A stretch of DNA of 64,000 nucleotides from Annona cherimola (Eukaryota; Streptophyta; Magnoliopsida; Magnoliales; Annonaceae): contig CM059974.1 in NCBI GenBank assembly GCA_030490835.1, positions 8,873,501-8,937,500 on the forward strand. The letters are read 5' to 3'. Below are positions 50,241 to 64,000 of the stretch, in pieces. The translations under genes were made by a program, and so were the position numbers. The notes under the pieces were generated by a model. It worked only from the letters and a program-made list of their open reading frames with translations. It had not been told where the DNA came from and searched no databases. How positions within the stretch are numbered: position 1 is the first letter of the stretch; the number at the start of each line of letters is the position of its first letter.

Positions 50241-50825
50241 CGCTGTTGGGGGGGGGTGGGGGGTGGTGTGTTGGTAGAGAGAGAGAGAGCAAATGATGAA
50301 ATGTGGTGTTCAAGCTAGTATTTATAAGTTCACTTTATAAATGAGAGCAACATGCATGAGGTGGAAGTCGAGATCTTTTGACTAATTTCGGGGGGTTGCA
50401 GATGAAATCTCAATAAGGTCACTTCATTTCGGCCCACTACAATGAGAGCCGTAAATACTTCTCAAAATGTGAAAAAATAGCCCCAGGGCAAAATTCTCCA
50501 TTATCTGCTTAATGCATAGTCTTGGTCTTAGAAGAATTGAATTGATTGATCACATGCATATGGGATAATTTGCGTTAAATAACCTGTGCCTATGAAATAT
50601 TTCTTGTAGTATTTCAGCGACTTAATGTCAATTACTGATATCGGCTTCAGTTCTATTTTTGGGCTTGCGCTCATAAAATATGAAATCAGACGCATATAGC
50701 TAGCTAGGGTACAGCACTTGATGGTGTAGCCCCATATATATGATGTGCATGTCCGGGCGTGTTTGTTTTGGCCTTGATGAGATACTAACCAAAATCATGA
50801 TTATAATATGGAGCACTGATTCAAT
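50241..50825. other. Promoter side of the Cys-rich gene
   Basis: Contains a G run with GGGGTGGGGGGTGG (50248-50264) and a GA microsatellite directly upstream of the start codon. No gene recognised. Confidence 0.4.
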
Positions 50826-51170
50826 ACTTAAGGTATCCTTGGTTTTTAATGTTAAAATAATTTTTTAAAAAATCTAAACCATTTATCTTGTTTATCAATT
50901 TGGATTTATTTATGATTCCAAATTTTACACGTATTGTAAACTTTTATATCTTATATACAAGTTATGCATTTTTTAAATATTTTAACAGTTATATATTCAC
51001 TCTCAAAAGGTGTTAATTTTTTTTATGATATATAGGTTTCCAATGAAAATTATTTTTTATAGCATGATAAAACAAGATATATATCTTAATAAACATGATA
51101 AATATTTTGTAATTTTAAAAAAGATTATTTTCTAAAAGTAAGAAACCAATGATAAACATGACGCCTTTGT
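50826..51170. mobile_element. AT-rich MITE family C, copy 1
   Basis: Shares with 56930-57240 and 63690-63985 the words TTGTAAACTTTTATAT, AACAGTTATATATTCACTCT-like text and CATGATAAAACAAGATATAT. Ends are weakly inverted. Confidence 0.65.
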
Positions 51171-51753
51171 GGTAAGTATTAAATTATTATTCTTATATAT
51201 GTTAATCATCTTCGGACAATAAAAATTAGCTGCAAGATTGGTACAGGCCTTATCATTCATTAACTTTTCTTTTCATTCCCTTTCTTTGGTAAATATAAGT
51301 TAGCTGGAGCGTAAATGACCTCAAAAGGGAACAATCTCCAAGGCCTAAGAAGAACGTAGGCCAAGGGCTGCGATCGTATATAATTCATGCATGCTTGCTA
51401 CATGGGCAGGTGCAGGTCCAATCAATTGTATGCCACAGCTAGCTTTAATTACCACATGAGAGATGTACCTGCGGCCACGTTTGGTAATTGCTTTGTATGG
51501 GGTGGGAAGGCCAATAATTTCATCAGTCAATAATTGTACTTTTTCATATTTACTTTTGTACTTTAATTATTTTTCTCATCAACTATCAAACTTATTTATT
51601 CCAATTTTATAGTATCATTTTCTATTAATCATACAATTTTTAAAATATTTTATTACCTACTTTCCATCACATAATACATTCCCTATAAAATTTAAATTAT
51701 CAAAGGTCGCCAAAATGCTCATTGCTGGTGGAAGTATTGACTCAAACATCGAA

Positions 51754-52033
51754 GGGTGTGTTTGACAATAAGTAAAAGTTGTCAGGTTAAAAATTTTCAA
51801 TCTAAAACTTTTCACTCTTCACAACTACCATGTTTTTTAATCACATCTTCACATTTTTCTATACAACTACCCTACTTTTCAATCATTTATACACAACTAC
51901 CAACACAACTAACCTATCTATTTCAACTTTATTTTATTTATTCCTCATCATTACCCTATCATATCATATTATTTGACAACTTCTATTCTCTATAACCTTT
52001 CATCAAAAATTTTATCAATTACCAAACACATCC
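51754..52033. mobile_element. Tourist-like MITE
   Basis: Starts GGGTGTGTTTGACAATAAG and ends ACCAAACACATCC; the right flank is TAA, the left GAA. Interior words CTATACAACTACCCTACTTT and TTCATCAAAAATTTT match the family. Confidence 0.85.
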
Positions 52034-52771
52034 TAAATGAGTTCGGCTAGCAAGGATGAATTGCTTAAAGGTGTCTAAGGGTATATTGAGGCCTGGGCAC
52101 TGAAGTCATCGGCACAGACGTACATTGAAACGCAGGCAGACAAGTCACACCTATTACGCATGGCATTTAATGTGGGAGAAGTTAAATTGGGTTTGGATTT
52201 CGGAGGAGGGGAGACCCAGGTGCATGCACGGTTGTGAGGCAGAGTAAAGAAAGCAGAGAGAGTAGGGTCGGTTGCGGGCCCGGTTGTCACTAAAAAGCAA
52301 GGCCTTGTGGTGCAAAGAGATACTGGCCCGAAATCATCAACATGTCATGCCGGACTTACCGGCCTCCAGTTTCGCCGGCTTCTATGACTTTTTTTTTATT
52401 ATTATTATTTTTTTTATTTTTAAAAAAAATTTGTTCCGTCTGGAATATTATTTAATTTTACAGATCAAACTTATGAATTCTTATAAATTTTTTTACAAAT
52501 CAAGCCCATAAATCCTCATATAATCTCTAACATTGTTACGGAGGAAACTGAAGTTATTCGTACAGGAGACAAAGCTCCCACGTACGGGGATGACAATCCA
52601 CCCATCATGGATTTCAGAACCTCAACCAAAGCATTCCGCAGCAGCGCCCCGACTAAACGGGTTAGTAGCTTCTATGACTTATTGAGAGACTAGGATAAGT
52701 GCTAATTATTTCTACTAGACTAGTTGGTTCTTTTATTTGTTTCGAGAACATATCTGGTATTGCGTGCAAAG
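52034..52771. other. Spacer
   Basis: No gene recognised; simple T/AT stretch at 52389-52430. Confidence 0.4.
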
Positions 52772-52788
52772 CCACGTCCCACGTTTTT

Positions 52789-52922
52789 TTTTTTTTTTTT
52801 TTCCTCCCGAGTAGCCAGAGCCAGCGCTTGATGGCAAGTGGGGTTGACGGGATTCAATTCCGGACCATGGACCATGGGCAACTGTGCCCGGATGAGCTAC
52901 CAACTGCCCTAAGGCAGGTGCT
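52789..52922 (-). mobile_element. SINE family S2, intact copy with poly(A)
   Basis: Minus strand; flanked by a perfect 17-bp duplication CCACGTCCCACGTTTTT (52772-52788 and 52923-52939). It has the A-box-like CAGTTGGTAGCTCATCC, GGCACAGTTGCCCATGGTCC, B-box-like GGAATTGAATCCC (52849-52861) and a long A tail (T run to 52802). It matches the split SINE in the VHA-c intron. Confidence 0.9.
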
Positions 52923-52939
52923 CCACGTCCCACGTTTTT

Positions 52940-55269
52940 AAGAGTCCGAAATTTGTATTTTTCAATTAATTATGTGCCAACAACCAAAAGGAAAGGGCAG
53001 TCTGATTGACAAGATCATTTTCAGGCAACCTCATAAACGATGGGAAATACAGATTTCTGAAAGTACATATAACCAAACCAGGGAGCCCATATGTAGATTT
53101 CAACTGACGTGAACAGGCTACATTATATATACGACTGAGTGAAGCAAGATGAAACTAATTGGCGAAAATTAGAGTTGGGGCTGAAATCGAATAATGTAGC
53201 ACAACAGAAAATGATTTTTAACTACAATGCTTGCATCTTACCTTACCAAATAAATAAATGAATGAACTTCAGCTACAGAAGTTCACAAAGTCACGCAATA
53301 GGGAAGGTCTGGGGACGCTTTCAGTCCGTGCCTCATGGATGGACCTTTCAAATCAGCCCATATGTGGGCCAATATTGTTCGACATGATGTTATAGAGATG
53401 TGCATTGCTACTGATAGGAACTAGAAGCGACTTCTCTTTATTCTTTTCTCAGCTCTTTATAGCTGCTGTTATTAATTTTTTTAATTTTTACCCTTCAATC
53501 CCTGTAGAAAGAGATTTTTATATGAGTAAGTAACACACGCATATACAAGCGTGCCATCCTCCCCTTCAAATGCACTGGATTGCAATCAGGGGACACTTTC
53601 AGTTCCTTAAGTAAGGTTGTCAGCTTTTTGTAAGATATCCCTTGCTATCTCTATTCTCTAGTGAATTCGATCAAGTTTAAGCCGTGTCATGCTGTGATCG
53701 ACTACATCTCTCCTAGACCCTAGACCATCTAAATTTTCATGCCATGGACATTGGAATATCCTTACCATTCTAATCCTAACTACTCCACGGTGCAGTTTCC
53801 TGAAGTCTTGAATGGCCTTGATATTTTTGAGCTGCACAACCGCGAAAAATTGGCATTGCACACATTTAGGTGATGGAATCTACTCCACATGAAGCCCCTA
53901 AATTTATTGTAGGCGGCTTGGATGTCCTACGTGTGAGAAATTGGCAATCGCATGTTTGCATGTGTGATGGTTCCTGCATTTGTGCAATATTATTCTAAAG
54001 ATGCTTCCCTCACCAAAAATCAGTGGGACACTCTACAGATAAAAAGAGGTGGTGGGAAAAGGAGGTTCATGTACACAAAGGAACGTGATGGGAACAGAAA
54101 TGAGTCATCACATGGGGAGGTGGTCAATTGCTATCCTCTATATATTGCCTTAAAGTCAGGTTCATATATATATATCAGCAGTCAGAGTGGGAAGTGGGTC
54201 TCTCAAATGGACCCATATTGTTGACTAGTCCTTTCCTTGCTAGCCACTCAGCCCACAACCACCACTCCCACCAACCCTAGCCATTCCCACTTAAACGCCA
54301 AGTACATCAAGCGGGCCTCGTATGAAATTTTATCAGGCACAAAAGGATCAGGCAATTAGGAAGACCATATTCAAGAAAATAAAGATGGTAAACAAACAGA
54401 TATGCGATAACCTTCAGAATCTATATTGATTGCCACCATGTGTTTTGTAACCGTCTGAATTCCGCAATGTCAGCAAATTCGGCGGGGGTTGTCGGAATGA
54501 TGGATTGATTGAATGGGATATAGAAATGGGCCTAAAACACTAAATATTGGGTGTCACCGTCTTCTCTCCTAGTGTCCAGTATAGCGCCATGTGCGATGTG
54601 CCTGATTTCTCTTGCGCTTGAGTTTTGGGTCCAGGAGGAAAATAAGGCAAGACACCTTTTACGGATGTTTTGTTTTTTGCTACTTTGTTAGTGATGTGCA
54701 AAGATTTCTTGCTGTCGACGAAGATGGCATGCTCTATTCCATCAAAACAAAAAGATGTTGTGAGTTTTGAAATCCTACTGGGTAACAGCTTATACAATGA
54801 GTCTTCAAAGAAAATGTTGAATGGAGAACATCTATCCTATGGTCACACAGTGTCCGTTGGACAGGGTAGAGGGGTGCACATTGCGATGATTCCATCCAAA
54901 ATAGGTATTTATCACATCCTCAAATTCCTCATTTATTTACTGTTATATAGTTTAAAATTTATCCTTATTTTTAATCATTTTCTGATTTTCTGATTAAATA
55001 TTTTTCTAATCATTCTTCTACGAAAATACTTCAAAGTTTTAACACTATCGGAATTGCACGCGGACCCTTCAGGAAGAGGCAGTCAGTGGTCGTGTCAGGA
55101 ATATATGTAAATCTAAACGGTAAAATTGGGAGGCACGCCAGTATTTGTAACCATGAGTGTCCCTCGGGTTACGGCTCAGTCCAATTAAGCTACTCCACCG
55201 GAAGAAGCTCGAAACAGGAGGCATGTTTTGCAGTGTGTCAAAACTAATGCCAGTCGTTCGTACATTCAT
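52940..55269. other. Spacer, no supported gene
   Basis: Open frames at 53658-53861 (-), 53952-54224 (+) and 54670-54993 (+) show no recognisable domain. Codon use and AT-rich ends argue against genes, though one could be a short pseudogene fragment. Confidence 0.4.
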
Positions 55270-56929
55270 TCATTCTAATTGGAAAAACATAATCAGACAG
55301 GAAAGAAAGCAAAGAACCATTGATATATCACTTGGAAACAAGAGAACGACGTTCATGTTTGGAGTTCCTACGACGCGTTCTGTAAGATATCCTGCTGTTG
55401 AGCTCATCCCCAAGGAACTGGAGTATGGTGGAAAATGGAACATCATGAGGGACCAAAGGCTGATGCAGCATATAAGTCCCACTGCGAAATCTAGCCAGCC
55501 CGGGACAACCAAGTACACGCCAGTGACAAACGACGGCGCCGTTGACCCCACCGACACAAGCATCATTTCCATGGCAAAACGGAGGGTGCGAACCAGCAAA
55601 TCCTGATCCCCGATCCCTACCCGAATGAGAAGAAACGAGACGATTATGGAGCTGAAGAGGGCGGTGGTGTCGGAGATGATGAAGAGCTTGGAGAAGAGTT
55701 TCCTGGTCAGCGTGGCTCTGCCTTGCAGAGGGCCGTCGCTGTTGTAGCCACCGGGCAAGGTGAAAGCTGCTGCAAACGTGACGGTTGCAATGAGAGCGGC
55801 CACCACTAAGATGGTGTTGCCCATAGCCTTGTAAGATTCGATTGTGGGTGCTTCCCCTCTCAGCGGCTGTCTTTTCTCCCTGATGTGCTGTTGCCACTGG
55901 CCCCATTATGCACCAAAGCTGATCAGGGCTCTCAAGATTTCGAACTGCACCCAACATCACATTAATTAATTGGTCACTTAGTATATCACAAAGGACAACA
56001 AAAGTCACAATTTGGGCTTGGATCTATTATCAAACACCGACAATTTGCTATTACGGACAAGTGTTTGATGTGTACCTTTCGAAGTTTCATGCTTGGTTCG
56101 TTGTCGGATGGAGCAACGTCGAGGGCCGTCAATCCTTCCTTGTTCACAGCCCGCATGTCGACTGCATCATGAGCGGAAAGAAGGTAGACGATGGAAAGGT
56201 GACGGTTGATGATGGCCGCGTGCAACGGCGTGTTCCCATCGTTGATGAGCTCTTCCAGCTCTGCCGTCTTGAGGATGTACTCCACCACCTTGGATCTGTT
56301 CCTTTCCACAGCGACGTGAAGAACGTTGCGGCCGCGCCGGTCGAGCAACTCGCCTGAGTCGGGGCAGCGCTGGATGAGTTCCTGGATGACGTCGTTGTGG
56401 TCATTGATGGCGGCCATGTGGATGGGAGAGTATCCATCGTTGTCCAAGAGATAGGCCAGACGTGTTGGTCTGCAGCAGGCCCTGGACCATGCTCAGCTTC
56501 CCGAAGTAGGCCGCGTAGTGGAGAGGACTGCTGCCGTACGTGTCTGATTGCTTGATCAGCTGTGGCCTTTCTTCCAGTAGTTTCATCATGATATCTAAAC
56601 ACAATATCAGGGCGGGTTTTAAACTAAAATTGGACATGGTTCTGTCTTTATGAGCCACGCTGTTGAAAAATATACAAGATTACGGCGAAAAAATACATGT
56701 AAATATCTAGTGTCTTTTTGCATGAGGACAATGAGAATGGTAAATGAGGAATGTAACAGATATAATGGAGGTAAAATGAAAATAAAAAAAAAAGATAGAG
56801 TAGCTGTAGTGAAATGTACGAGAAAATTATTAAAAAGATATGAGAGAAGTATTGTAATGCACAAGTAAAACAGAATAAAGTAGAGCAGAATGTAGATTTT
56901 TTTTTTTACGGCAATGATTCAACATGCAT

Positions 56930-57240
56930 GACTGCATGTGATGTCCTTGAAGCTCTTTTTTTAAATTTTAAGATTATATTTTCTAAATTTAAGCCATGTT
57001 TATCTATATGCATTTGTATAGAATTTCAAAAATTACATATGATGAAAACTTGTATATGCTATATATACACTAATTTCTAAAAAAAATTAACCTATAGTCA
57101 TATATTCTCTCTCAAAATATGCTAATTTTTTACAACTGTAAACTGCCAATGAAAGTAATGTTTTGTAATATGATAAAATAAATAGTAGTTAATAAAATAA
57201 ATGATTTAAATTTAAAAAGTTTAAAATATAAAAGGGGTTG
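56930..57240. mobile_element. AT-rich MITE family C, copy 2, in pseudogene intron
   Basis: Contains CTTGTATATGCTATATATAC, TCATATATTCTCTCTCAAAA and TAATATGATAAAATAAATAG, colinear with copies at 50826 and 63690. Confidence 0.6.
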
Positions 57241-57612
57241 GATAGACATATCACTACAAAATAACTAACATTCTATAATACACTTTTTGGCAAACGCTTA
57301 ATTACAAAAAGCTTTATTTATTGTTTCTAAAATTAGTTTTTAATAATGACAACAATTATCGCTAAAAGTATAATTTTTAGTGGTAAATTCAAAAAATTAT
57401 TACAAAAGTTTTTTGTGACAGACTTATAGTGACGTGGCTGTAGTGACATTATAGTGAAAATTAATATAAAATTCCGCATTATTGAAAGTCTATTATCGTG
57501 TACTGTCTACATGCAACCTTGTGTTAAATTATTTTTCAATATTAAAACAGGACAAAATATACAAGACTCTGGATATTATTACATCAAAAAAAGGCTACGG
57601 ATATTAGACTAT

Positions 57613-58120
57613 GGGTGTATTTGTTTAGCACAAGAATTTTCAATTTTAGGTGTGTTTGAGAAGAGATACAACTTCTGATGAAAATTTTTGGTATAAAAGA
57701 TTTTGAAATGTAAGAAAATGATAAGGAGTAAAAAGAATAAAATTAAAATTCATGAGTTAGATATATAGGTAGTTATATAAAAATGATTAAAAAATAAGTT
57801 AGTTATATAGGAAGAAACGAAGAAATAATTAAAAAATATGATAGTTGTGAAAAACGAAAAGTTTTAGTTAAAAAATTTTTTTTAGGTAAATAAACACCCC
57901 AATAAATTTTTTCACTTTCCACAATTGCTATATTTTTAATTATTTAGTCACATCTTTCTATATAATTATCCTATTTTTTACACAACTACCCATATAACTA
58001 ATTTATTTATTTTTACTGTTCATCATTATCTTTATCATATCATATTGTTTTCTTTCATTTGAAAAACTTTTACATTTAAAACTTTTTGTTTGAAAGTTTT
58101 ATTACTTTCCAAACACACCC
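57613..58120. mobile_element. Tourist-like MITE carrying a second copy inserted within it
   Basis: Outer ends GGGTGTATTTGTTTAG and CTTTCCAAACACACCC are flanked by TAT (57610-57612 and 58121-58123). The inner element runs about 57649-57900 (GGTGTGTTTGAGAAG to AATAAACACCCC) in opposite orientation to the right part of the outer copy. Confidence 0.8.
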
Positions 58121-59550
58121 TATATTTATAATTTCTTGTAATTATAAATTAATTCTAATTATTAGATTTTTTGTTAGAAAATTTTAATTTATTGCTTGCC
58201 TAAAATTTTAATTACAAGACCTCGTTTAAGATCATGCTAGAACATTAAGATAGACCTAAAAATGCTTTCAATAAAGTTTTAAAATCTTAATTAGGAAATT
58301 AAAGGAAAATGGTGCACAATAATTGGAAATGATATTGTTAAGATAATGAACAAAATAAAACCAAACTAAATTAAAAATGGAAAAATATATATTTAGATTT
58401 AGTATTTCCAAGTGCACTTACTTTAGTGCAGCCCAATCCACTACACAATTTAATCTTATTTTTTAAAATTTTTATATATTTATATGTGAGCCCGAGCATG
58501 AATATCTCATATATATAGGTTTTTATATTTTTTGATTATTTACATATTTTTATTTTGAATTTTAAAAATCAAAAAATAAAATGGCTTATTTCTATTTAAA
58601 ATTTTGAAATAAAATTTTAAAATTAGGAAATATTTACAATCAAAATTTTAAAAATTAAAGAAAAAACTCCTCGTCAAGAAGGGACAGCGAAAAAAGGGCC
58701 TTCATCCTCATTCACCAGCCCAAACAGCGTCTTAACAAACAACTATAATTTTTTTTATTTTCTGTGTTTTCCTCTTAATTTGTACTTCATAAATTGAAGG
58801 CGATCTCTTTATATTTATTAAAATAAAAAATAATACCTCCTTGATTAAAATGACGGATTTGGAGTTGGGGACCTACACATGCAGCAGATAGATTACAGTG
58901 ATAGACGAAAACAGAGCAGAAAGGAACAAGAAAAGTAGAAAAGAATTACCATAGTGGCCCCATACAACAGCTGCATGCAACGGTGTCCGTCCATTCCCTG
59001 CCGGGATGTCCGACTGAGACCTAACGAGGATCTGCTGCACGATCTCCAGCGATCCTTCTCTAGCAGCCCAGTAAAGCGGCGATTGCTTAGCGTTGTTTAC
59101 CAAACAGAGCAAGCCGGGGTCAGCGTTCACGAGCAGGACAGTCGAAGGCAGGTGCCCAGCTTTCACTGCCTCATGCAAGGCCGTGTTTTTCTCCACGTTC
59201 CTCAGCCTCAGCACGTCGTGGGGCTCCATGACACCCTCTTCCACGTCCTTCAACAGCGGCGTTCGGAATCTCTGCGTACAGCGAATGAAGAACTCGACGA
59301 CTGTCGACTTGCTAGCCTTGGCCGCGACGTGCGGCGGAGTATCGCCCTTTTTGTTGGGCTGTATGAGAAAGACGGGGCATCGGTCGTAGATCTCCTCTGC
59401 CAAGGCCTTGTGGCCGTAGCGGGCCACAACATGGAGGGGAGTGTTGGCTTGCGGGGTCAGCTGGAGGAGGACATGAGGATTTGCATCCACCAGCTAGTTG
59501 AAGACATCGACATTGCCCGACCGCGCTGCGTTGAGTAAGTTAGGATCCAT

Positions 59551-61276
59551 ATTCTCTATCTTGAGAAAAAATTCAGATTGGTATGCTGGAGATGAGGATG
59601 GTGGAGGTAGGAGATACTTATATATGATGAGGCCACGGCACGCGTTTCATGGAACGTTTGGTGATTACTGATTAGAAGGCAAAATGCAGCAAAGTCAGTA
59701 AGTGAGCAGATGTTCTCATGATAAATGGCTGTCTGCATGGAAAAGCACTACAAGGCAAGTTGCTAATTCGGTCCACTTTCTTTGTTTTTTATATAACGAC
59801 GGAAGGTCCCAACACAATTGGATGTGCAGATTCTTTAAGACATCCATTGGGTGAGCCTTTTTTTTTTTTTTTTTTTGATTTGTTCAGTCTGAAAATGACC
59901 TTACAATATTTTATTATTTTTCTTACGATTCAATCATGCTCAAGTAATCTTTTTCTTTTATTATTTTTCAACTGATTACACAAAGTTGGTTTAGTCCTCG
60001 GTTGAGGACTTTGTAAGCTAAATTCTATTTTTCGTTCAATTCTATTTCTAGTACAATCTTTAAAATCATAAATTAACCGTCGACCAATTTTAAGGAAATC
60101 AGATCTAATTTGGTTGACGATTAGAGTCCAAAGTTTAAATTAGAATAGATTTTTATTTTAAATTTCTTTTTTGGGAATAATTTATGTCAACGATTGTATA
60201 ACAAATACTGCAAATTTATGTAAACGTTATGAATATATATATAATTATTCAAACATAATAGATATATATATATATATATTAAAAAAATATAATATTTAAA
60301 GTCTTATTTTTTCAATTTAAAACTCATCAATTGTAAATTGGGCGGGTTGAACTTGAACCTGATTTTGTGGAGTTGAACAGAAAGGGCGAGGACGAAGCGG
60401 CGGCCCAAAAGTCGTCGACGCATGTGTGCCAAACACTCGATGGTGACCAATTCATTGATGCGAACCCTACTGAGTGCACGGCAGGTAGGCTTTTGTGGAA
60501 AACCCCCCAGAACAATTCTCAAATTTAAAAATAGAAGAACATACGGGGATTGCATTCGGTGTGCGACACGAGCGCAACATGAACGTGCCCTGAATAAAAC
60601 CATCCACGAGAACAATTCCATCGAGTGATCCGCACCGTACCATCTGTGAGGGTCATCGACTTTAATTGTCGATTTTGGAGATCGAGATCAAGGAAGGAAT
60701 GCCAAACATTTGATGTTGACAGATGGAATTTTAGCAATTTCCGAGACAAAAAGGTCAGACAACGGTTATACAAAGTCGACCATTGTCATTAGCTGGGATT
60801 GTTCAACCACGAATGAAATCATGGCAGTACAGAAAGTAGAAACACATGTGTTGCACGTGTTGCATGAGACACGCCATGCCGTCTATAGCAAGAGCATTGA
60901 CTCCCATGCATTAAACAAGCAATAGTCTAGCTCTGTGACACTCGTGAGTACTTGCGTTTTGTTTGTGCTTGCACTGCTGTCAGATCAATCTTGCCGGTGA
61001 TAAGAACGAAAATAAAAGTCATGCTATGGGGATTCTGCTCCTTTTATGCACTCATCGAAAAATATACAAAATAAAAATCCGTTGCCGCAATAAGATTGAG
61101 ATCTTCCTCCAAAGATTGCCGATATCCATTTGCACTCTGATGTTTGTTTTGAAAATTACAGACGTGACAGCAACAGTTTAAACCGAGGGGGAAAAGAGAG
61201 AAAAATGTACTGAAGAATACCTCATTCTACGCTACAAACATTATGAAGGTAACTACAAATCTAATTGTCAGTGTCC
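59551..61276. other. Spacer between the ankyrin pseudogene and the LACS gene
   Basis: AT runs at 60257-60281 and a T run at 59859-59876. Short open frames on both strands at 60300-60930 overlap each other and show no domain. No gene is supported. Confidence 0.45.
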
Positions 61277-63267
<1,991 letters not shown>

Positions 63268-63689
63268 CTGCATATGAAAGAAGCAATGTAAATGAATATA
63301 TTTTATGCTGAGGCAAAGGGACAAACTACACCAAGAGTAATTTTGCCTGCACGTCAGAACCATATCATCTATCCAACATCTAATTCAGTTTGCGCATTAA
63401 ATGGCTGCCTCAGATCTTAGCTCCCATCTGAATTACTGAATACCACAAGTCTAAGTTTCATATAGCAGCATCAATTGAAAGGTCCCAATCATAATTATGT
63501 TGTATCAAAAGTTTGAATCATTCAAAGAAATATCATATAGTTATAGCAGAAATCATCATTTGGAAAGACAATCACAAAAGTATTATAAATTAGATGCTAT
63601 AAATCTTCAAAAAGTAACAACAACACAAGATTTCCCTAAAAGAAAAAAGAGGCATGATTGCATAAGTAATCATGGAAGCCTCCATAGTT

Positions 63690-63985
63690 GCCCTTTGTTT
63701 TTTAATTGTCAAATATTTTTTTTGAAAGATCTACCCCATTTATCATTTTTATCCATGTATATTTATTTATGATCCAAAAACTATATACATTGTAAACTTT
63801 TATATGCTATATATTTTTCAAAAAAATTTTAGAGGTTATATTTTCACTATCAAAAGACACTAATTTTTACAAGATATAAATTTAAAATGAAAATGATTTT
63901 TGATGGGATGATAAAACAAGATGTATTACACATGATTAATGATTTAGATTTTTAAAAATTAAGGGTAAGCATGAAGGTTTCCATG
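63690..63985. mobile_element. AT-rich MITE family C, copy 3, in a LACS intron
   Basis: Contains TTGTAAACTTTTATATGCTA, ATTTTCACTATCAAAAGACA and GATGATAAAACAAGATGTAT. Left CCTCCATAGTTGCCC and right AAGCATGAAGGTTTCCATG parts are weakly inverted. Confidence 0.65.
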
Positions 63986-64000
63986 CTCACATAAGCATTG

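Larger units (their letters stand above)
55270..59550 (-). pseudogene. ACD6-like ankyrin-repeat/PGG membrane protein, pseudogene
   Basis: Three exons read 59550-58950, 56594-56076 and about 55945-55270. Exon 1 begins MDPNLLNAARSGNVDVFN and holds ankyrin repeats (NTPLHVVARYGHKALAEEI, KNTALHEAVKAGH, GRTPLHAAVVWGHY). Exon 2 continues them (GSSPLHYAAYFGKLS, GYSPIHMAAIN, GNTPLHAAIINRH). Exon 3 encodes the PGG domain (TFAAAFTLPGGYNSDGPLQG) and four membrane helices. Family members act in salicylate-linked defence at the plasma membrane. Three lesions disable it: TAG at 59494-59496 (codon 19), a frame break near 56456-56459, and TAA at 55906-55908 just before the PGG domain. Intron 1 (56595-58949) carries nested MITEs. 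Sequencing error could explain one lesion but hardly all. Confidence 0.9.

Noticed and set aside
53658..53861. 67-codon minus-strand frame
   Set aside because: Looks protein-like in parts but I cannot assign a family or gene structure.
54670..54993. 107-codon open frame on the + strand
   Set aside because: No recognised domain, AT-rich hydrophobic tail, no supporting splice structure.
55328..56008. 226-codon minus-strand frame over the ankyrin pseudogene
   Set aside because: It is out of frame with the PGG coding text and runs through an intron.
60304..60925. Overlapping frames on both strands
   Set aside because: They shadow each other and show no domain; treated as spacer.

Overview
The window is nuclear DNA of a flowering plant. 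Its genes are split by GT-AG introns and belong to plant-specific families: an ARF17-type auxin response factor with a miR160 site, an FBP7-type F-box protein, a plastid GrpE and an ACD6-like ankyrin relic. The long AT-rich spacers are packed with MITEs, SINEs and one dead RTE-type LINE. The species cannot be fixed from this sequence; density of small elements and long introns suggest a medium or large woody-plant genome.

Layout, left to right. (1) 1-403 +: 3' end of a BTB/POZ gene (At1g21780 type). (2) 3364-6707 +: VHA-c, the 16-kDa V-ATPase proteolipid, three exons; its second intron holds a SINE split by a hAT MITE. (3) 9254-15420 -: FBP7, eleven exons, the first with only 10 coding bases. 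(4) 15.4-22.5 kb: MITE-rich spacer, including a Mutator-type foldback with a perfect 9-bp target duplication. (5) 22484-26791 +: ARF17-like gene, two coding exons, miR160 site in exon 2, SINE in its intron. (6) 29.3-32.4 kb: decayed RTE-clade LINE hit by a Tourist-like MITE. (7) 33944-37972 +: plastid GrpE, three exons. (8) 38-48.7 kb: repeat spacer. (9) 48722-50240 -: small two-exon gene for an uncharacterised Cys-rich-headed protein. (10) 55270-59550 -: ACD6-like ankyrin/PGG pseudogene with two stops and a frameshift. (11) 61277-63267 -: last four exons of a long-chain acyl-CoA synthetase (LACS8/9 type), running off the right edge.

The genes are unrelated housekeeping and regulatory genes, not an operon or pathway. 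BTB and F-box genes close together echo the At1g21760/At1g21780 neighbourhood recalled for Arabidopsis. I found no convincing new biological system. The most informative signals are the mobile-element archaeology (nested insertions, target duplications, a micro-insertion of a SINE/LINE tail, variable-core foldbacks), the micro first exon of FBP7, and possible regulatory motifs carried by repeats into or near genes. Exon borders were built by hand from GT-AG sites, reading frame and family knowledge; no alignment was run.
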